From positions 62,001 through 126,000 of the forward strand of contig CAYPOD010000006.1 in the NCBI GenBank assembly GCA_964412375.1: a stretch of 64,000 nucleotides of DNA. Direction: 5' to 3'. This document shows, one piece after another, positions 1 to 8,619 of the stretch. Made by a program: the position numbers and the translations under genes. Position 1 is the first letter of the stretch, and the number at the start of each line of letters is the position of its first letter. Below the pieces are notes generated by a model. That model saw nothing but the letters and a program-made list of their open reading frames with translations. It searched no databases and was not told the DNA's origin. This stretch comes from CADEDV01 sp964412375 (GTDB lineage Bacteria > Bacteroidota > Bacteroidia > Chitinophagales > Chitinophagaceae).

Positions 1-1625
1 GCCATCCGGTTGCTGTCAAACTGGAAACGGACATCCTGCATCCCGTTTTTCATCACCTGCCGCCAGGTATTGTAATTGCCGTAATACAGTGGAAGAATTT
101 CATTCTCCAGTATTTCATATAGTTTATTAAGGTCATACTGGTCCTGCTCATGCACAGCCATATTGGCATAATCCACTTTTGACACCACAAAACCGTTATG
201 GCCATGATTGATGAATTCGGGAATCCAGCCATCATCGGTTGAAAAATTGATCGCCCCGTTCATAGCTGCCGTCATCCCGCTGGTGCCGGAAGCTTCCCTG
301 GGCACTCTTGGATTATTAAGCCAGCAATCAGCCGCCTGCTTTAATCGTTTGGATAAAGTGAGTTCATAACCGGTGAGCACCGCCACATTTTTATATTTCT
401 TACTCAGGTGCACCAGCTGGTTAAATTCACTAATGGCAGGATGATCCACCGGGTAAGGTTTTCCTGCCCAGATGATCTGGACAGGGTGTTTCTTATTACT
501 TATCAATGCTTCAAAACGGTCTTCATCAGTTGTTATTAACCCTGCTCTTTTGTAACCGGCAAATCGCCTTGCCCATACAATGGTGAACACATCCGGGTTA
601 AATAATTTGCCAGTCTGATCAGCCACGATCTCGAAGGCTCTTTTCTTTAGATATTTTTTCCGGTCATCAATACCAAAATCATCACCTGCTTCCATAAAGC
701 GGTACAACTGTTTATCCGCCCAATACCGCCAGTTCTGCGCATTGGTGATGGAAATGATCGGGCAAATGCTTTCATACTTTCCCCACATAGCCCTTGACAC
801 ATGCCCATGCAGTTGCGACACCCCGTTGGCAAGTTTTGCAAACCGCAATGCAGCCAATGAATGGTTGAACTGATCGTCGGGATTTCCATATAATTTTTTC
901 ACCTGATCAACTGAAAGTCCGCAGAAATAACTCATCTTATGGCAGAGATAGATGTCGTGCTTTTCATTGCCGGCCTCTTCGGGTGTATGCGTAGTGAACA
1001 CCAGCCGTTTCTTCACTTCTGCAAGATTGTTGTTGTACTTTTTATAAAGATAAAATGCTGCCGATAAACCATGAGCCTCGTTGAGATGATACAGGTCAGG
1101 ATTGAACCCGATAACATCCATCAGTTTGGCGCCACCCACACCCAGCAAAATGAACTGCGCCACTTTGGTGGCAACATTGGCATCATACAACCGGTGAGTG
1201 ATGGTTTGCGAGACATAATCATTTTCCGGCACATCCGTAGATAACAAGAACAGAGGAGCTGTCTTAAATGTTTCCGGGTTCAGGTAAAGGACTTTCACCC
1301 AAACCGGATGCTCATGGACCGTGATCTGGAATTTAATACCTGTGTCTTCCAGGAAACTGTAATGCTTTTCATTCCAGGTAACATTCAATGTCTGGTCCTG
1401 GTGGCGGGCCTGGTCATAATAACCATATTTCCATAAAATACCGATGCCGATTAGGTTTTGCCGCAATTCATAAGCGCTGCGTAAATGAGAACCGGCCAGA
1501 AATCCCAAACCACCGCTATAAATTTTTAATGGCTGGTGAGTGGCAAATTCCATAGAGAAATAAGCCACTTTTTTTGCATAACGATCTTCAACCGGGTACG
1601 GTATAGAAAAATTTGTAAAGCTCAT
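1..1625 (-). CDS. glgP: Alpha-glucan (glycogen/maltodextrin) phosphorylase, 3' end outside window
   Basis: This is the N-terminal 541 residues of an alpha-glucan phosphorylase of the short bacterial type (the TIGR02094-like group), open to the window edge. The family releases glucose-1-phosphate from alpha-1,4-glucans in the cytoplasm. The reading frame is continuous from the ATG at 1625-1623. Recognisable blocks are YSGGLGFLAGSHLRSA near the N terminus, HLNEAHG, ARRFAGYKRAGL, and EASGTSGMTAAMNG. The last block normally contains the lysine that binds pyridoxal phosphate (GxMK). Here that position (codon 270-272) reads Thr. I cannot tell whether this is usual in Bacteroidota homologues. Family assignment is confident; activity is less certain. 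Confidence 0.9.
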   Translation of the reverse strand, partial: MSFTNFSIPYPVEDRYAKKVAYFSMEFATHQPLKIYSGGLGFLAGSHLRSAYELRQNLIGIGILWKYGYYDQARHQDQTLNVTWNEKHYSFLEDTGIKFQITVHEHPVWVKVLYLNPETFKTAPLFLLSTDVPENDYVSQTITHRLYDANVATKVAQFILLGVGGAKLMDVIGFNPDLYHLNEAHGLSAAFYLYKKYNNNLAEVKKRLVFTTHTPEEAGNEKHDIYLCHKMSYFCGLSVDQVKKLYGNPDDQFNHSLAALRFAKLANGVSQLHGHVSRAMWGKYESICPIISITNAQNWRYWADKQLYRFMEAGDDFGIDDRKKYLKKRAFEIVADQTGKLFNPDVFTIVWARRFAGYKRAGLITTDEDRFEALISNKKHPVQIIWAGKPYPVDHPAISEFNQLVHLSKKYKNVAVLTGYELTLSKRLKQAADCWLNNPRVPREASGTSGMTAAMNGAINFSTDDGWIPEFINHGHNGFVVSKVDYANMAVHEQDQYDLNKLYEILENEILPLYYGNYNTWRQVMKNGMQDVRFQFDSNRM

Positions 1626-1745
1626 GGTGTGTCAATTTTACACGAGGTCGCAAGATAAAGGTTAATTACGAAAAGTGGCTGCATACCAGAGAAGGGATTC
1701 CTGTTATGCACAAAAAGTGAAAAACTTTTGTGGGGGAATAAACCC

Positions 1746-2708
1746 TTATTTATTTTTTACTGAAGCTTTTGGTTGCTTCTTCTTTGCAAAACTGCCATCA
1801 AATGAACAGCGAAGCGGTCGTCGTGCACCACAACCTTCTATTTCTTTGAGTGTGACAGAAGATGAAGAAAAACGAAACTGCAGCACACAGGGATCACCCG
1901 ACTCCCTGTATTCAGCAATATTATCTGACCTGATGATAGCTTCTCCCTTCAATTCTCCTGTGCACTCTGCTGATTTTTCAAAATGAATAAAAAACATCAG
2001 GCGGCCCGGTTTGGGGCTGTCCCGTATAGAGACAAGATTCTTTTTTCCTGAGCCATAATCCGCAGATAACTTATGCTTCCGGGATAATGTATCAATCGGG
2101 TTCACCAGTTCCGTTACTTTATCTTCCAAGGCATCGGTCATGATAAGCATAAAATTTTTTGCATCTTCATTCAATACATACACATCTCTTCCCTCACTCA
2201 TGCTGCCATCTGCATTACGGCGGCTTTGTGTTTTTGTGATGGTGTACTTTTTGTCTATCACCGCAGTCCGCTGCATAGTTTTTGACAGATCAGAGCGGTG
2301 TACCGGCATAGCGGCAGCAAAACTGTCTTTTTTGTCAAAACAAATAATATACAAAGCCCGTTTGGCCTGCGACACCGCTTTGGCAAACAAATAGGTTTCC
2401 GCTTTTTCCACCTGCACTTTTCCCAATGGATACAATTTTGGCTTCACTCCTTTTCCAAACACTTTTGCCAATACAGAATCAGGAACAAACTGTGTAAACA
2501 CTTTATAGCCGATCAGCAAAGAATCGGTTTCCTTTTTTTTCAGGATACTGTCCGTAAAATGAAAAGGAAGACTCACCGGTTCGAAGAAGTCAATAAAATC
2601 GCTGATTGCAACCGCATCTTCGCCGGACATGGATGGTTTTTTCTTTTTACCGCAGGCGGCAAGCAGCAGGATAAAAACAACAGGAAGCCACAAACGGTTT
2701 GTACGCAT
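1746..2708 (-). CDS. Hypothetical lipoprotein (320 aa)
   Basis: The N terminus is a typical lipoprotein signal: a short positive start, a hydrophobic run, and a lipobox LLAAC followed by a lysine-rich stretch. It is therefore probably anchored in the inner or outer membrane. The mature part is mixed alpha/beta with no motif I recognise. It lies divergently from the DtxR gene, about 100 bp away. The coding frame is long, and the overlapping plus-strand frames have no family resemblance. Function unknown. Confidence 0.75.
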   Translation of the reverse strand: MRTNRLWLPVVFILLLAACGKKKKPSMSGEDAVAISDFIDFFEPVSLPFHFTDSILKKKETDSLLIGYKVFTQFVPDSVLAKVFGKGVKPKLYPLGKVQVEKAETYLFAKAVSQAKRALYIICFDKKDSFAAAMPVHRSDLSKTMQRTAVIDKKYTITKTQSRRNADGSMSEGRDVYVLNEDAKNFMLIMTDALEDKVTELVNPIDTLSRKHKLSADYGSGKKNLVSIRDSPKPGRLMFFIHFEKSAECTGELKGEAIIRSDNIAEYRESGDPCVLQFRFSSSSVTLKEIEGCGARRPLRCSFDGSFAKKKQPKASVKNK

Positions 2709-2781
2709 AGGCCTGAATTGGAAACCGAAAATAAGTGTTTTGCCCCTTTAAGCCAACTTGTTTGGAAACAGTTGATTATTT

Positions 2782-2799
2782 TTTTAGCTTTGTCTAAAA
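2782..2799 (+). promoter_or_regulatory. Candidate operator of the DtxR-family regulator
   Basis: An inverted repeat TTTTAG-N6-CTAAAA ends 12 bp before the GTG start of the DtxR-like gene. Its half-sites resemble the TTAG/CTAA halves of DtxR and IdeR boxes. The position fits autoregulation of the regulator-transporter operon. Only the symmetry and location are seen; binding is inferred. Confidence 0.5.
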
Positions 2800-2811
2800 T
2801 TATTTTTAGCC

Positions 2812-3471
2812 GTGCTGAATTATTCGACCAGCGAAGAGAATTATATCAAAGCCATCTTTCACCTGCAACAGGCAGATGGCACCGTTACCACCAATGAACT
2901 GGCCCGTGATCTGAAGACCAAACCGGCATCAGTGACGGATATGATGAAAAAACTAAAAGCAAAAAAATTGCTGCACTACCAGCCTTACCGGGGTTTCCGA
3001 CTGAGCAATGAAGGGAACAAGGTAGCACTGGGCATCATCCGCCGTCACAGGCTGTGGGAATACTTCCTGGCGGAGAAATTAAAATTCACCTGGGATGAAG
3101 TGCATGAAGTAGCCGAGCATTTAGAGCATGTCAGCAGCAAAAAACTGATTGATAAGTTAGATGAATTTCTTGGCTTTCCAAGAGTGGACCCGCATGGCGA
3201 TCCTATCCCTGATCCTGACGGAAAAATAGAAACCAGCAGGCAGATATGCCTCACTGAACTGCCAATGAACAAAGCAGCGGTGGTGAGTCATGTCAGCGAC
3301 CAGTCCACAGAAATATTGGAACTGTTGAAACATAAGAATATCGGGATAGGAACAAAACTCGAAGTGAAAAAGAAATTTGGTTTTGATCATTCAATGGAGC
3401 TGAAGACCGGTCGTTCGCCGGTGTTCACCATCAGCGAACAACTGGCACAAAACATATTTGTAAAGCTCTGA
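2812..3471 (+). CDS. DtxR/MntR-family metal-dependent transcriptional regulator
   Basis: A 219-residue protein with the full three-part layout of the family. It has an N-terminal winged helix (SEENYIKAIFHLQ, then TNELARDLKTKPASVTDMMKKL), a central metal-binding dimerisation domain (HRLWEYFLAEKLKFTWDEVHEVAEHLEH, with PRVDPHGDPIPDPDG), and a C-terminal FeoA/SH3-like domain from about residue 145. Such proteins bind Mn2+ or Fe2+ and repress metal uptake genes. Translation starts at GTG 2812. It is followed after 3 bp by a ZIP transporter, so the two probably form an operon that senses and moves a divalent metal. Which metal cannot be told from sequence. Confidence 0.93.
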   Translation: MLNYSTSEENYIKAIFHLQQADGTVTTNELARDLKTKPASVTDMMKKLKAKKLLHYQPYRGFRLSNEGNKVALGIIRRHRLWEYFLAEKLKFTWDEVHEVAEHLEHVSSKKLIDKLDEFLGFPRVDPHGDPIPDPDGKIETSRQICLTELPMNKAAVVSHVSDQSTEILELLKHKNIGIGTKLEVKKKFGFDHSMELKTGRSPVFTISEQLAQNIFVKL

Positions 3472-3474
3472 CGT

Positions 3475-4299
3475 ATGGAAGCAATAGAAAAGTTCTTTAT
3501 TGAGATCGGCCCTGTGTATGCAGCCCTTATCGCCACTACTTTCACCTGGGTGGTAACAGCGCTTGGCGCATCACTTGTGTTTTTCTTCAAAACTTTAAGT
3601 CGCGGTGTACTTGACCCGATGCTTGGTTTCACCGGAGGAGTGATGGTGGCAGCCAGTTTCTGGTCTTTGCTCAATCCTGCCATTGAAATGTCGGAAAAAA
3701 TGTATCCGGGTATGAGTTGGATGCCGGCTGCTGTGGGCTTTTTATTAGGCGCATTGTTCATATTTGTTCTGGACAAATACACTCCTCACCTGCATTTGAA
3801 TTTTGGGGTAAATGAAACGGAAGGTGTGAAAACAAAATTGCACCGAACCACATTATTGATACTTGCTATTACCCTGCACAATATTCCCGAAGGCCTTGCT
3901 GTCGGTGTTTTATTTGGCGCCGCCGCCATTGGAATGGAAGATGCTTCCGTTTCCGCTGCTATTGCCCTTGCATTGGGAATAGGTATTCAAAATTTCCCTG
4001 AAGGCGTTGCCGTGGCCATGCCGTTGAGAAGATTAGGGGTTAGCCGGAAAAAAAGTTTTTGGTATGGGCAGTTGTCAGCAATTGTTGAACCAGTTGCCGG
4101 TGTAGTGGGTGCTTTGGCGGTTATCTATATGCAGCCCATACTTCCTTTTGCGTTGGCATTTGCCGCAGGCGCCATGATATTCGTAGTAGTGGAAGAAGTG
4201 ATACCCGAAACACAACGTGATAAATACACGGACCGTTCTGTGCTGGGCTTTATCGGCGGCTTCCTGGTGATGATGATATTAGACGTGTCGCTGGGATAG
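3475..4299 (+). CDS. ZIP-family divalent metal transporter (GufA/ZupT-like)
   Basis: A 274-residue inner-membrane protein with about eight hydrophobic segments. The two ZIP signature helices are clear: HNIPEGLAVGVLFG (TM4) and QNFPEGVAVAMPL (TM5), which form the binuclear metal site. A late acidic VVEEVIPE segment is also typical. Members import zinc, iron or manganese. The gene begins 3 bp after the DtxR-like regulator and must be cotranscribed with it. The stop is 1 bp from the end of the convergent Crp/Fnr gene, leaving no room for a terminator. Confidence 0.92.
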   Translation: MEAIEKFFIEIGPVYAALIATTFTWVVTALGASLVFFFKTLSRGVLDPMLGFTGGVMVAASFWSLLNPAIEMSEKMYPGMSWMPAAVGFLLGALFIFVLDKYTPHLHLNFGVNETEGVKTKLHRTTLLILAITLHNIPEGLAVGVLFGAAAIGMEDASVSAAIALALGIGIQNFPEGVAVAMPLRRLGVSRKKSFWYGQLSAIVEPVAGVVGALAVIYMQPILPFALAFAAGAMIFVVVEEVIPETQRDKYTDRSVLGFIGGFLVMMILDVSLG

Positions 4300-4300
4300 T

Positions 4301-4921
4301 TTATGCCTTCATCGTTTTGGCATGTGGACGCAATAAGTGTTTGAACCGGCTAAAAGTCTCCGGCTTGATGTTGAGATAAGAGGCAAGATATTTCTGCGGC
4401 ACCCTTTGCATCAATTCGGGATTTCTTGTTACAAAATTCAGGAACCGCTCCCGCGGCGTCATTTTCACCATCTGCATCTGCCAGCGGTCTTTAATGACCA
4501 TCGCATAAGTCACTACCTGTCGTCCCAGGTGCTCAATTTTGTGTGATTGACGATACACATTTTCTAAAGCATCGTAAGTGATAGAAACAAGGGTGGATGG
4601 TTCAATCGTTTCTATAATATACTCGGAGGGTTTACGGCTGTGAAAAGATTCCTGGCTCAGGATAAGCTGGTTCTCCATCGAGATCTGCGTATTGATCTCA
4701 TGGTTTCCCTTTTTGTAATATTTTCTCACCAGGCCCTTTACTATAAAGTTGAAATGGTTTTCAACTTCACCCATCCTGGTCACTACTTCCTTTTTCCCAA
4801 ACCGTCTCACTTTGATAACAGGAAAGAGATACTGGTTGAAGTCCTTTTCGCTGAGGTTAGCGAACCTTGTCAGGTAATCCTGGAATGATTTGACAGGATC
4901 CATGCTACTAATTGACTTCAA
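4301..4921 (-). CDS. Crp/Fnr-family transcriptional regulator
   Basis: A 206-residue protein with an N-terminal cyclic-nucleotide-binding-like beta barrel (about residues 15-125, including NHFNFIVKGLVRKYY) and a C-terminal helix-turn-helix (QKYLASYLNIKPETFSRFKH). It lacks the cysteine cluster of oxygen-sensing FNR and a clear cAMP-binding arginine pocket. It belongs to the large group of single-gene Crp-like regulators common in Bacteroidota, whose ligands are mostly unknown. Convergent with the ZIP gene. Confidence 0.9.
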   Translation of the reverse strand: MKSISSMDPVKSFQDYLTRFANLSEKDFNQYLFPVIKVRRFGKKEVVTRMGEVENHFNFIVKGLVRKYYKKGNHEINTQISMENQLILSQESFHSRKPSEYIIETIEPSTLVSITYDALENVYRQSHKIEHLGRQVVTYAMVIKDRWQMQMVKMTPRERFLNFVTRNPELMQRVPQKYLASYLNIKPETFSRFKHLLRPHAKTMKA

Positions 4922-5028
4922 AAGTTACGAAAAAAATATTGACCAGAATCAATCGGGGAAAAGTTAACATACAGGCAATACATAAGCGTAAAATTTGGCA
5001 GCAGGGCTGATTGAGTATGATATTATTG

Positions 5029-5036
5029 TAGATTTG
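5029..5036 (+). promoter_or_regulatory. Bacteroidota -7 promoter element (icd)
   Basis: TAGATTTG matches the Bacteroidota -7 consensus TAnnTTTG exactly and lies 36 bp before the icd ATG. No good -33 TTTG is seen at the usual distance. Confidence 0.55.
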
Positions 5037-5071
5037 CAACCTCCTGAATTATAACAACTAAACATTTAACC

Positions 5072-6307
5072 ATGGCCGAAAAGATCAAAGTTGCAAATCC
5101 TGTTGTAGAGCTCGACGGGGATGAAATGACACGCATCATCTGGAAATTCATCAAAGACAAACTGATACTCCCCTACCTTGACCTTGATATTAAATACTAT
5201 GACCTGGGCATTGAATACCGAGACCAGACCGATGACCAGGTAACCGTTGACGCTGCCAATGCCATTAAACAATATGGAGTGGGCATCAAATGTGCAACTA
5301 TCACTCCCGATGAAGCCAGGGTGGAAGAATTCAAGCTGAAACAAATGTGGAAGAGTCCGAATGGGACTATCCGTAACATACTTGACGGTACCGTTTTCCG
5401 GGAACCGATCGTCATCAACAATATCCCCCGTCTTGTCACCAACTGGACAGCGCCGATCATTGTAGGTCGTCATGCTTTTGGTGATCAATACCGGGCAACT
5501 GATACTGTTATCAAAGGAAAGGGAAAGCTGACCATGACCTTTACTCCTGAAGGTGGCGGCGAAGCACAAACCTTTGAAGTGTTCAACTTCAAAGGCGACG
5601 GCGTGGCACTGACCATGTATAACACGGATGAAAGCATCAAGGGCTTTGCAAGAAGTTGTTTCAACATGGCGCTGAATAAAAAATGGCCTTTGTATCTCTC
5701 CACCAAGAATACTATTCTCAAAAAATATGATGGACGTTTCAAAGATATTTTTGAAGAGATCTATCAAAATGAATTCAAAGCGCAGTTTGATGCTGCCGGC
5801 ATTGTGTATGAGCACCGCCTGATTGATGACATGGTGGCTAGCGCATTAAAATGGAACGGCAATTTTGTATGGGCATGCAAAAACTATGATGGCGATGTGC
5901 AAAGCGATACCGTAGCGCAGGGCTTTGGATCATTGGGACTGATGACATCGGTGCTGGTGACTCCTGACGGTAAGACCATGGAGGCAGAAGCTGCTCACGG
6001 TACCGTTACACGACACTACCGTGAACACCAAAGGGGCAAACCCACCTCCACCAATCCCATTGCTTCCATCTTTGCCTGGACAAGAGGCCTTGCCTTCCGC
6101 GGCAAACTGGACAGCAACCAGCCGCTGATTGATTTTGCCAATGCTTTAGAAGCTGTTTGTATTGAAACCGTGGAAAGCGGCAAAATGACCAAAGACCTTG
6201 CTGTTTGTATTCATGGCAACAAGGTGAATCATGGCGAGCACTTTCTATACACTGAAGAGTTTCTTGATGCCATTGACAACAACCTGAAAAAGAAAATGGG
6301 ACTCTGA
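5072..6307 (+). CDS. icd: NADP-dependent isocitrate dehydrogenase (eukaryote-like type)
   Basis: Oxidatively decarboxylates isocitrate to 2-oxoglutarate in the TCA cycle with NADP+. The 411-residue length and blocks such as VELDGDEMTRIIWKFIK, KSPNGTIRNILDGTVFREPI, YDGDVQSDTVAQGFGSLGLM and EAAHGTVTRHYREHQRGKPT identify the homodimeric subfamily that also contains mitochondrial and cytosolic IDH of eukaryotes, rather than the E. coli type. The substrate-binding serine (KSPNGT) and the catalytic Arg, Tyr and Asp residues are present. It is a single gene with its own promoter and a strong terminator. Confidence 0.97.
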   Translation: MAEKIKVANPVVELDGDEMTRIIWKFIKDKLILPYLDLDIKYYDLGIEYRDQTDDQVTVDAANAIKQYGVGIKCATITPDEARVEEFKLKQMWKSPNGTIRNILDGTVFREPIVINNIPRLVTNWTAPIIVGRHAFGDQYRATDTVIKGKGKLTMTFTPEGGGEAQTFEVFNFKGDGVALTMYNTDESIKGFARSCFNMALNKKWPLYLSTKNTILKKYDGRFKDIFEEIYQNEFKAQFDAAGIVYEHRLIDDMVASALKWNGNFVWACKNYDGDVQSDTVAQGFGSLGLMTSVLVTPDGKTMEAEAAHGTVTRHYREHQRGKPTSTNPIASIFAWTRGLAFRGKLDSNQPLIDFANALEAVCIETVESGKMTKDLAVCIHGNKVNHGEHFLYTEEFLDAIDNNLKKKMGL

Positions 6308-6330
6308 GAAAACCCGTTAACTGTTTTATC

Positions 6331-6364
6331 AAAGGGGCATCTGCGCAGATGCCCCTTTGTTTTA
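6331..6364 (+). terminator. Intrinsic terminator after icd
   Basis: A perfect 28-bp palindrome (6331-6358, half-site AAAGGGGCATCTGC) followed by GTTTTAT, 24 bp after the icd stop. It is very stable and symmetric. Confidence 0.85.
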
Positions 6365-6375
6365 TCTTTACCCGT

Positions 6376-7203
6376 ATGCAGCCGCCCCTGTCAACTTCAC
6401 ACCTGTTTCCTCTTTTGGATGAAAAGCTATTGCAATTGCTGCATTCACTGACTGACGCAGAATGGGATACTCCCACGATTGCCAGGAAATGGACCGTAAA
6501 AGATATTGCCGCCCACCTGCTGGATGGCAATGTCAGAACCCTTTCTTTTTCGAGAGACAAACACCGCTTGCCCCCGCCTGCTGCGGACAGTTATCGTGAA
6601 CTGGTAGATTATCTAAACAACCTGAATGCAGAATGGGTGCAGGCACATAAGCGGACCAGCCCGAAAGTTCTTGTTGAATTATTGGAAATAACCGGACGGC
6701 AATTTTGCGAATACATCAGCACACTTGATCCTTTTGACAAAGCAATATTTCCTGTTGCCTGGGCAGGTGAAGAAGTGTCTTATAACTGGTTTCATATTGC
6801 AAGAGAATACACGGAAAAATTCATTCACCAGCAACAGATCAGGGATGCGGTGAACAAACCGGGACTGATGACACATGAATTGTTTTACCCGTTCATTAAC
6901 ACCTTCATGTATGCCTTACCTGATACCTATCGTACCATTAATGCAGCAGATGGGGTTAATGTCAGGATAACCGTCACCAGCGAGATCGGCGGTGATTGGT
7001 ATCTGTGCCGGCGGGAAGGAAAATGGCAATTGGCAAAAGAAATGCAAAGCAATGTCGCCGCACAGCTTTTAATTGATCCGGACACTGCGTGGAAATTATT
7101 TTCAAAAGGAATGAGCCCCCGTGAGGCCATGGAAAAAACAGCACTGACCGGGCAAACTGAACTGGCGGAGCCTGCGCTGCATATGATTGCCGTGATGGCT
7201 TGA
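6376..7203 (+). CDS. Maleylpyruvate isomerase / DinB-like metal-binding protein
   Basis: A 275-residue protein with the N-terminal four-helix MDMPI/DinB fold: WTVKDIAAHLLDGNVRTLSF carries the first metal-ligand histidine, and EYTEKFIHQQQIRDAV carries the second conserved helix. In actinobacteria relatives use mycothiol. In Bacteroidota the thiol partner and substrate are unknown, so only the fold is assigned. I chose the ATG at 6376 because the family begins a few residues before LLDEKLLQLLHSL and the upstream in-frame codons lie in the icd terminator. Confidence 0.75.
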   Translation: MQPPLSTSHLFPLLDEKLLQLLHSLTDAEWDTPTIARKWTVKDIAAHLLDGNVRTLSFSRDKHRLPPPAADSYRELVDYLNNLNAEWVQAHKRTSPKVLVELLEITGRQFCEYISTLDPFDKAIFPVAWAGEEVSYNWFHIAREYTEKFIHQQQIRDAVNKPGLMTHELFYPFINTFMYALPDTYRTINAADGVNVRITVTSEIGGDWYLCRREGKWQLAKEMQSNVAAQLLIDPDTAWKLFSKGMSPREAMEKTALTGQTELAEPALHMIAVMA

Positions 7204-7276
7204 ACGAATACCCGCTGCCGGGTATAAAGTGCTGTATTGTTTTTTGTATATTGGGCAACCAAAACCACAAACCACC

Positions 7277-8017
7277 ATGGATTATATTGCCATCGCCATC
7301 GCACCGGGTATAGCTTTTTGCCTGTACATTTTTTACAAAGACGTTTATAATAAGGAGCCTCACCTCAATCTTATTGTTTCTTTTATTCTGGGGGCTCTTA
7401 CTGTAATTCCCGCAGGGCTAATTAATGATGCTTATTTAAAAACAAATCCGTTTGACGGATCAGTTGCCCAAGTATTCATATTCGCATACCTGGTCGTTGC
7501 ACTGAATGAAGAAACCTTAAAATTTGTTGCTCTCCGTTTGTATTCCTATAACCAGAAAAGTTTTGATGAGCCGCTGGATGGAATTGTTTACAGCCTGATG
7601 GTGAGTATGGGTTTTGCCACTGCCGAAAACGTTATGTATGTGATCAAATATGAAGACCTCCATGGCAAGGGGCTGGAAATAGGGTTGTGGAGAATGTTTA
7701 CCGCCGTACCAGCTCATGCTACTTTTGCAGTGATTATGGGTTATTTTGTTGGTAAAGCTAAATTTAACAAAGGGGGAAGCCTTGGGCTGCTGCTGATGGG
7801 TCTGCTGGGGGCTGTATTTTTCCACGGTACATACGACTTTTTCCTGTTCCTCTACCAGTTTTCTTATGTAGGCCGCGACCTGGGCGAAGGATTATTGTTT
7901 GGAGGGGCAATCGTTTCAGTGATTGTAGCATTAGTGCTCAGCCGTAAACTGATCAAACAACACCACTTACTTTCGCATAATACACATAAAGAAAAAAACA
8001 GCAACAGCAGTGCTTAG
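7277..8017 (+). CDS. PrsW-family intramembrane metalloprotease
   Basis: A 246-residue polytopic membrane protein with about seven hydrophobic segments. The family motifs are in order: ALNEETLKFVALR (EExxK), EPLDGIVYSLMVSMGFATAENVMY, and two later conserved histidines (VPAHATFAVIMG, FFHGTYDF). PrsW of Bacillus cleaves the anti-sigma factor RsiW. The target here is unknown and no sigma/anti-sigma pair lies nearby. Start chosen at ATG 7277, just before the first membrane segment. The end overlaps the next gene by 8 bp, suggesting coupled translation. Confidence 0.85.
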   Translation: MDYIAIAIAPGIAFCLYIFYKDVYNKEPHLNLIVSFILGALTVIPAGLINDAYLKTNPFDGSVAQVFIFAYLVVALNEETLKFVALRLYSYNQKSFDEPLDGIVYSLMVSMGFATAENVMYVIKYEDLHGKGLEIGLWRMFTAVPAHATFAVIMGYFVGKAKFNKGGSLGLLLMGLLGAVFFHGTYDFFLFLYQFSYVGRDLGEGLLFGGAIVSVIVALVLSRKLIKQHHLLSHNTHKEKNSNSSA

Positions 8018-8498
8018 CATCCGCAGCGCCTTATTAGATGACATACCCCTGATCCGGGAGCTGGCTTTTCAAGTGTGGCCGCAAACCTATAGCAGCATTC
8101 TTTCGCAGCAGCAGATAGATTATATGCTGGATATGATGTACAGCGAAAAATCGCTTCAGCAACAAATGAATGATGGTGCACAATTCATTTTTGTGATGGA
8201 TGATGCAGCAGCAGTTGGCTTTGCCTCCTTCCAGGAAATGAAGCCGGGCATCTTTAAACTGCACAAGCTATATGTGCTGCCTTCGCAACAGGGAAAAGGA
8301 ACAGGCCGGTTTGTTATTGACGATATTATTGAAACTATAAAACAGCAAGGCGCCACTGCATTGCAACTGCAGGTGAACCGGGGCAATAAAGCCAGGAATT
8401 TTTATGAAAGAATGGGGTTTGAAGTAAAAGAGGAAATTGACCTTGATATCGGAAATGGCTATGTGATGGATGACTACATCATGGAGAAAAAATTATGA
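8010..8498 (+). CDS. GNAT-family N-acetyltransferase
   Basis: A 162-residue single-domain acetyltransferase. The acetyl-CoA loop is VLPSQQGKGTGRFVIDDI (motif A, Q/RxxGxG/A), and NRGNKARNFYERMGFE is the usual C-terminal beta-alpha unit. Substrate cannot be deduced. It starts at GTG 8010 inside the end of the PrsW gene, so the two are probably cotranscribed. Confidence 0.88.
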   Translation: MLSIRSALLDDIPLIRELAFQVWPQTYSSILSQQQIDYMLDMMYSEKSLQQQMNDGAQFIFVMDDAAAVGFASFQEMKPGIFKLHKLYVLPSQQGKGTGRFVIDDIIETIKQQGATALQLQVNRGNKARNFYERMGFEVKEEIDLDIGNGYVMDDYIMEKKL

Positions 8499-8553
8499 TG
8501 CTTCAATAAGTACGATCTTGCAATAACTCCTGCCAATCCCCTAATAACTATTG

Positions 8554-8602
8554 ACCATTCACCATTCACCATTGACCATTCACCATTCACCATTCACCAT
8601 TC
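8554..8602 (+). repeat. 7-bp tandem repeat (ACCATTC) x 7
   Basis: Seven consecutive copies of ACCATTC (one variant, ACCATTG) fill most of the gap between two convergent genes. The same word in another phase (TTCACCA) recurs inside trpG at 55061-55088. Confidence 0.95.
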
Positions 8603-8619
8603 CACCACTCACTATCCCC

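Noticed and set aside
2298..2897. A 199-codon plus-strand frame overlapping the lipoprotein and the DtxR start
   Set aside because: It has no family resemblance, covers the operator and the DtxR start in another frame, and is antisense to a better lipoprotein gene.
5066..5815. A 249-codon minus-strand frame
   Set aside because: It lies wholly antisense to icd, whose product is unmistakable.
8554..8602. Possible CRISPR array
   Set aside because: The units are only 7 bp and contiguous, with no spacers and no cas genes.
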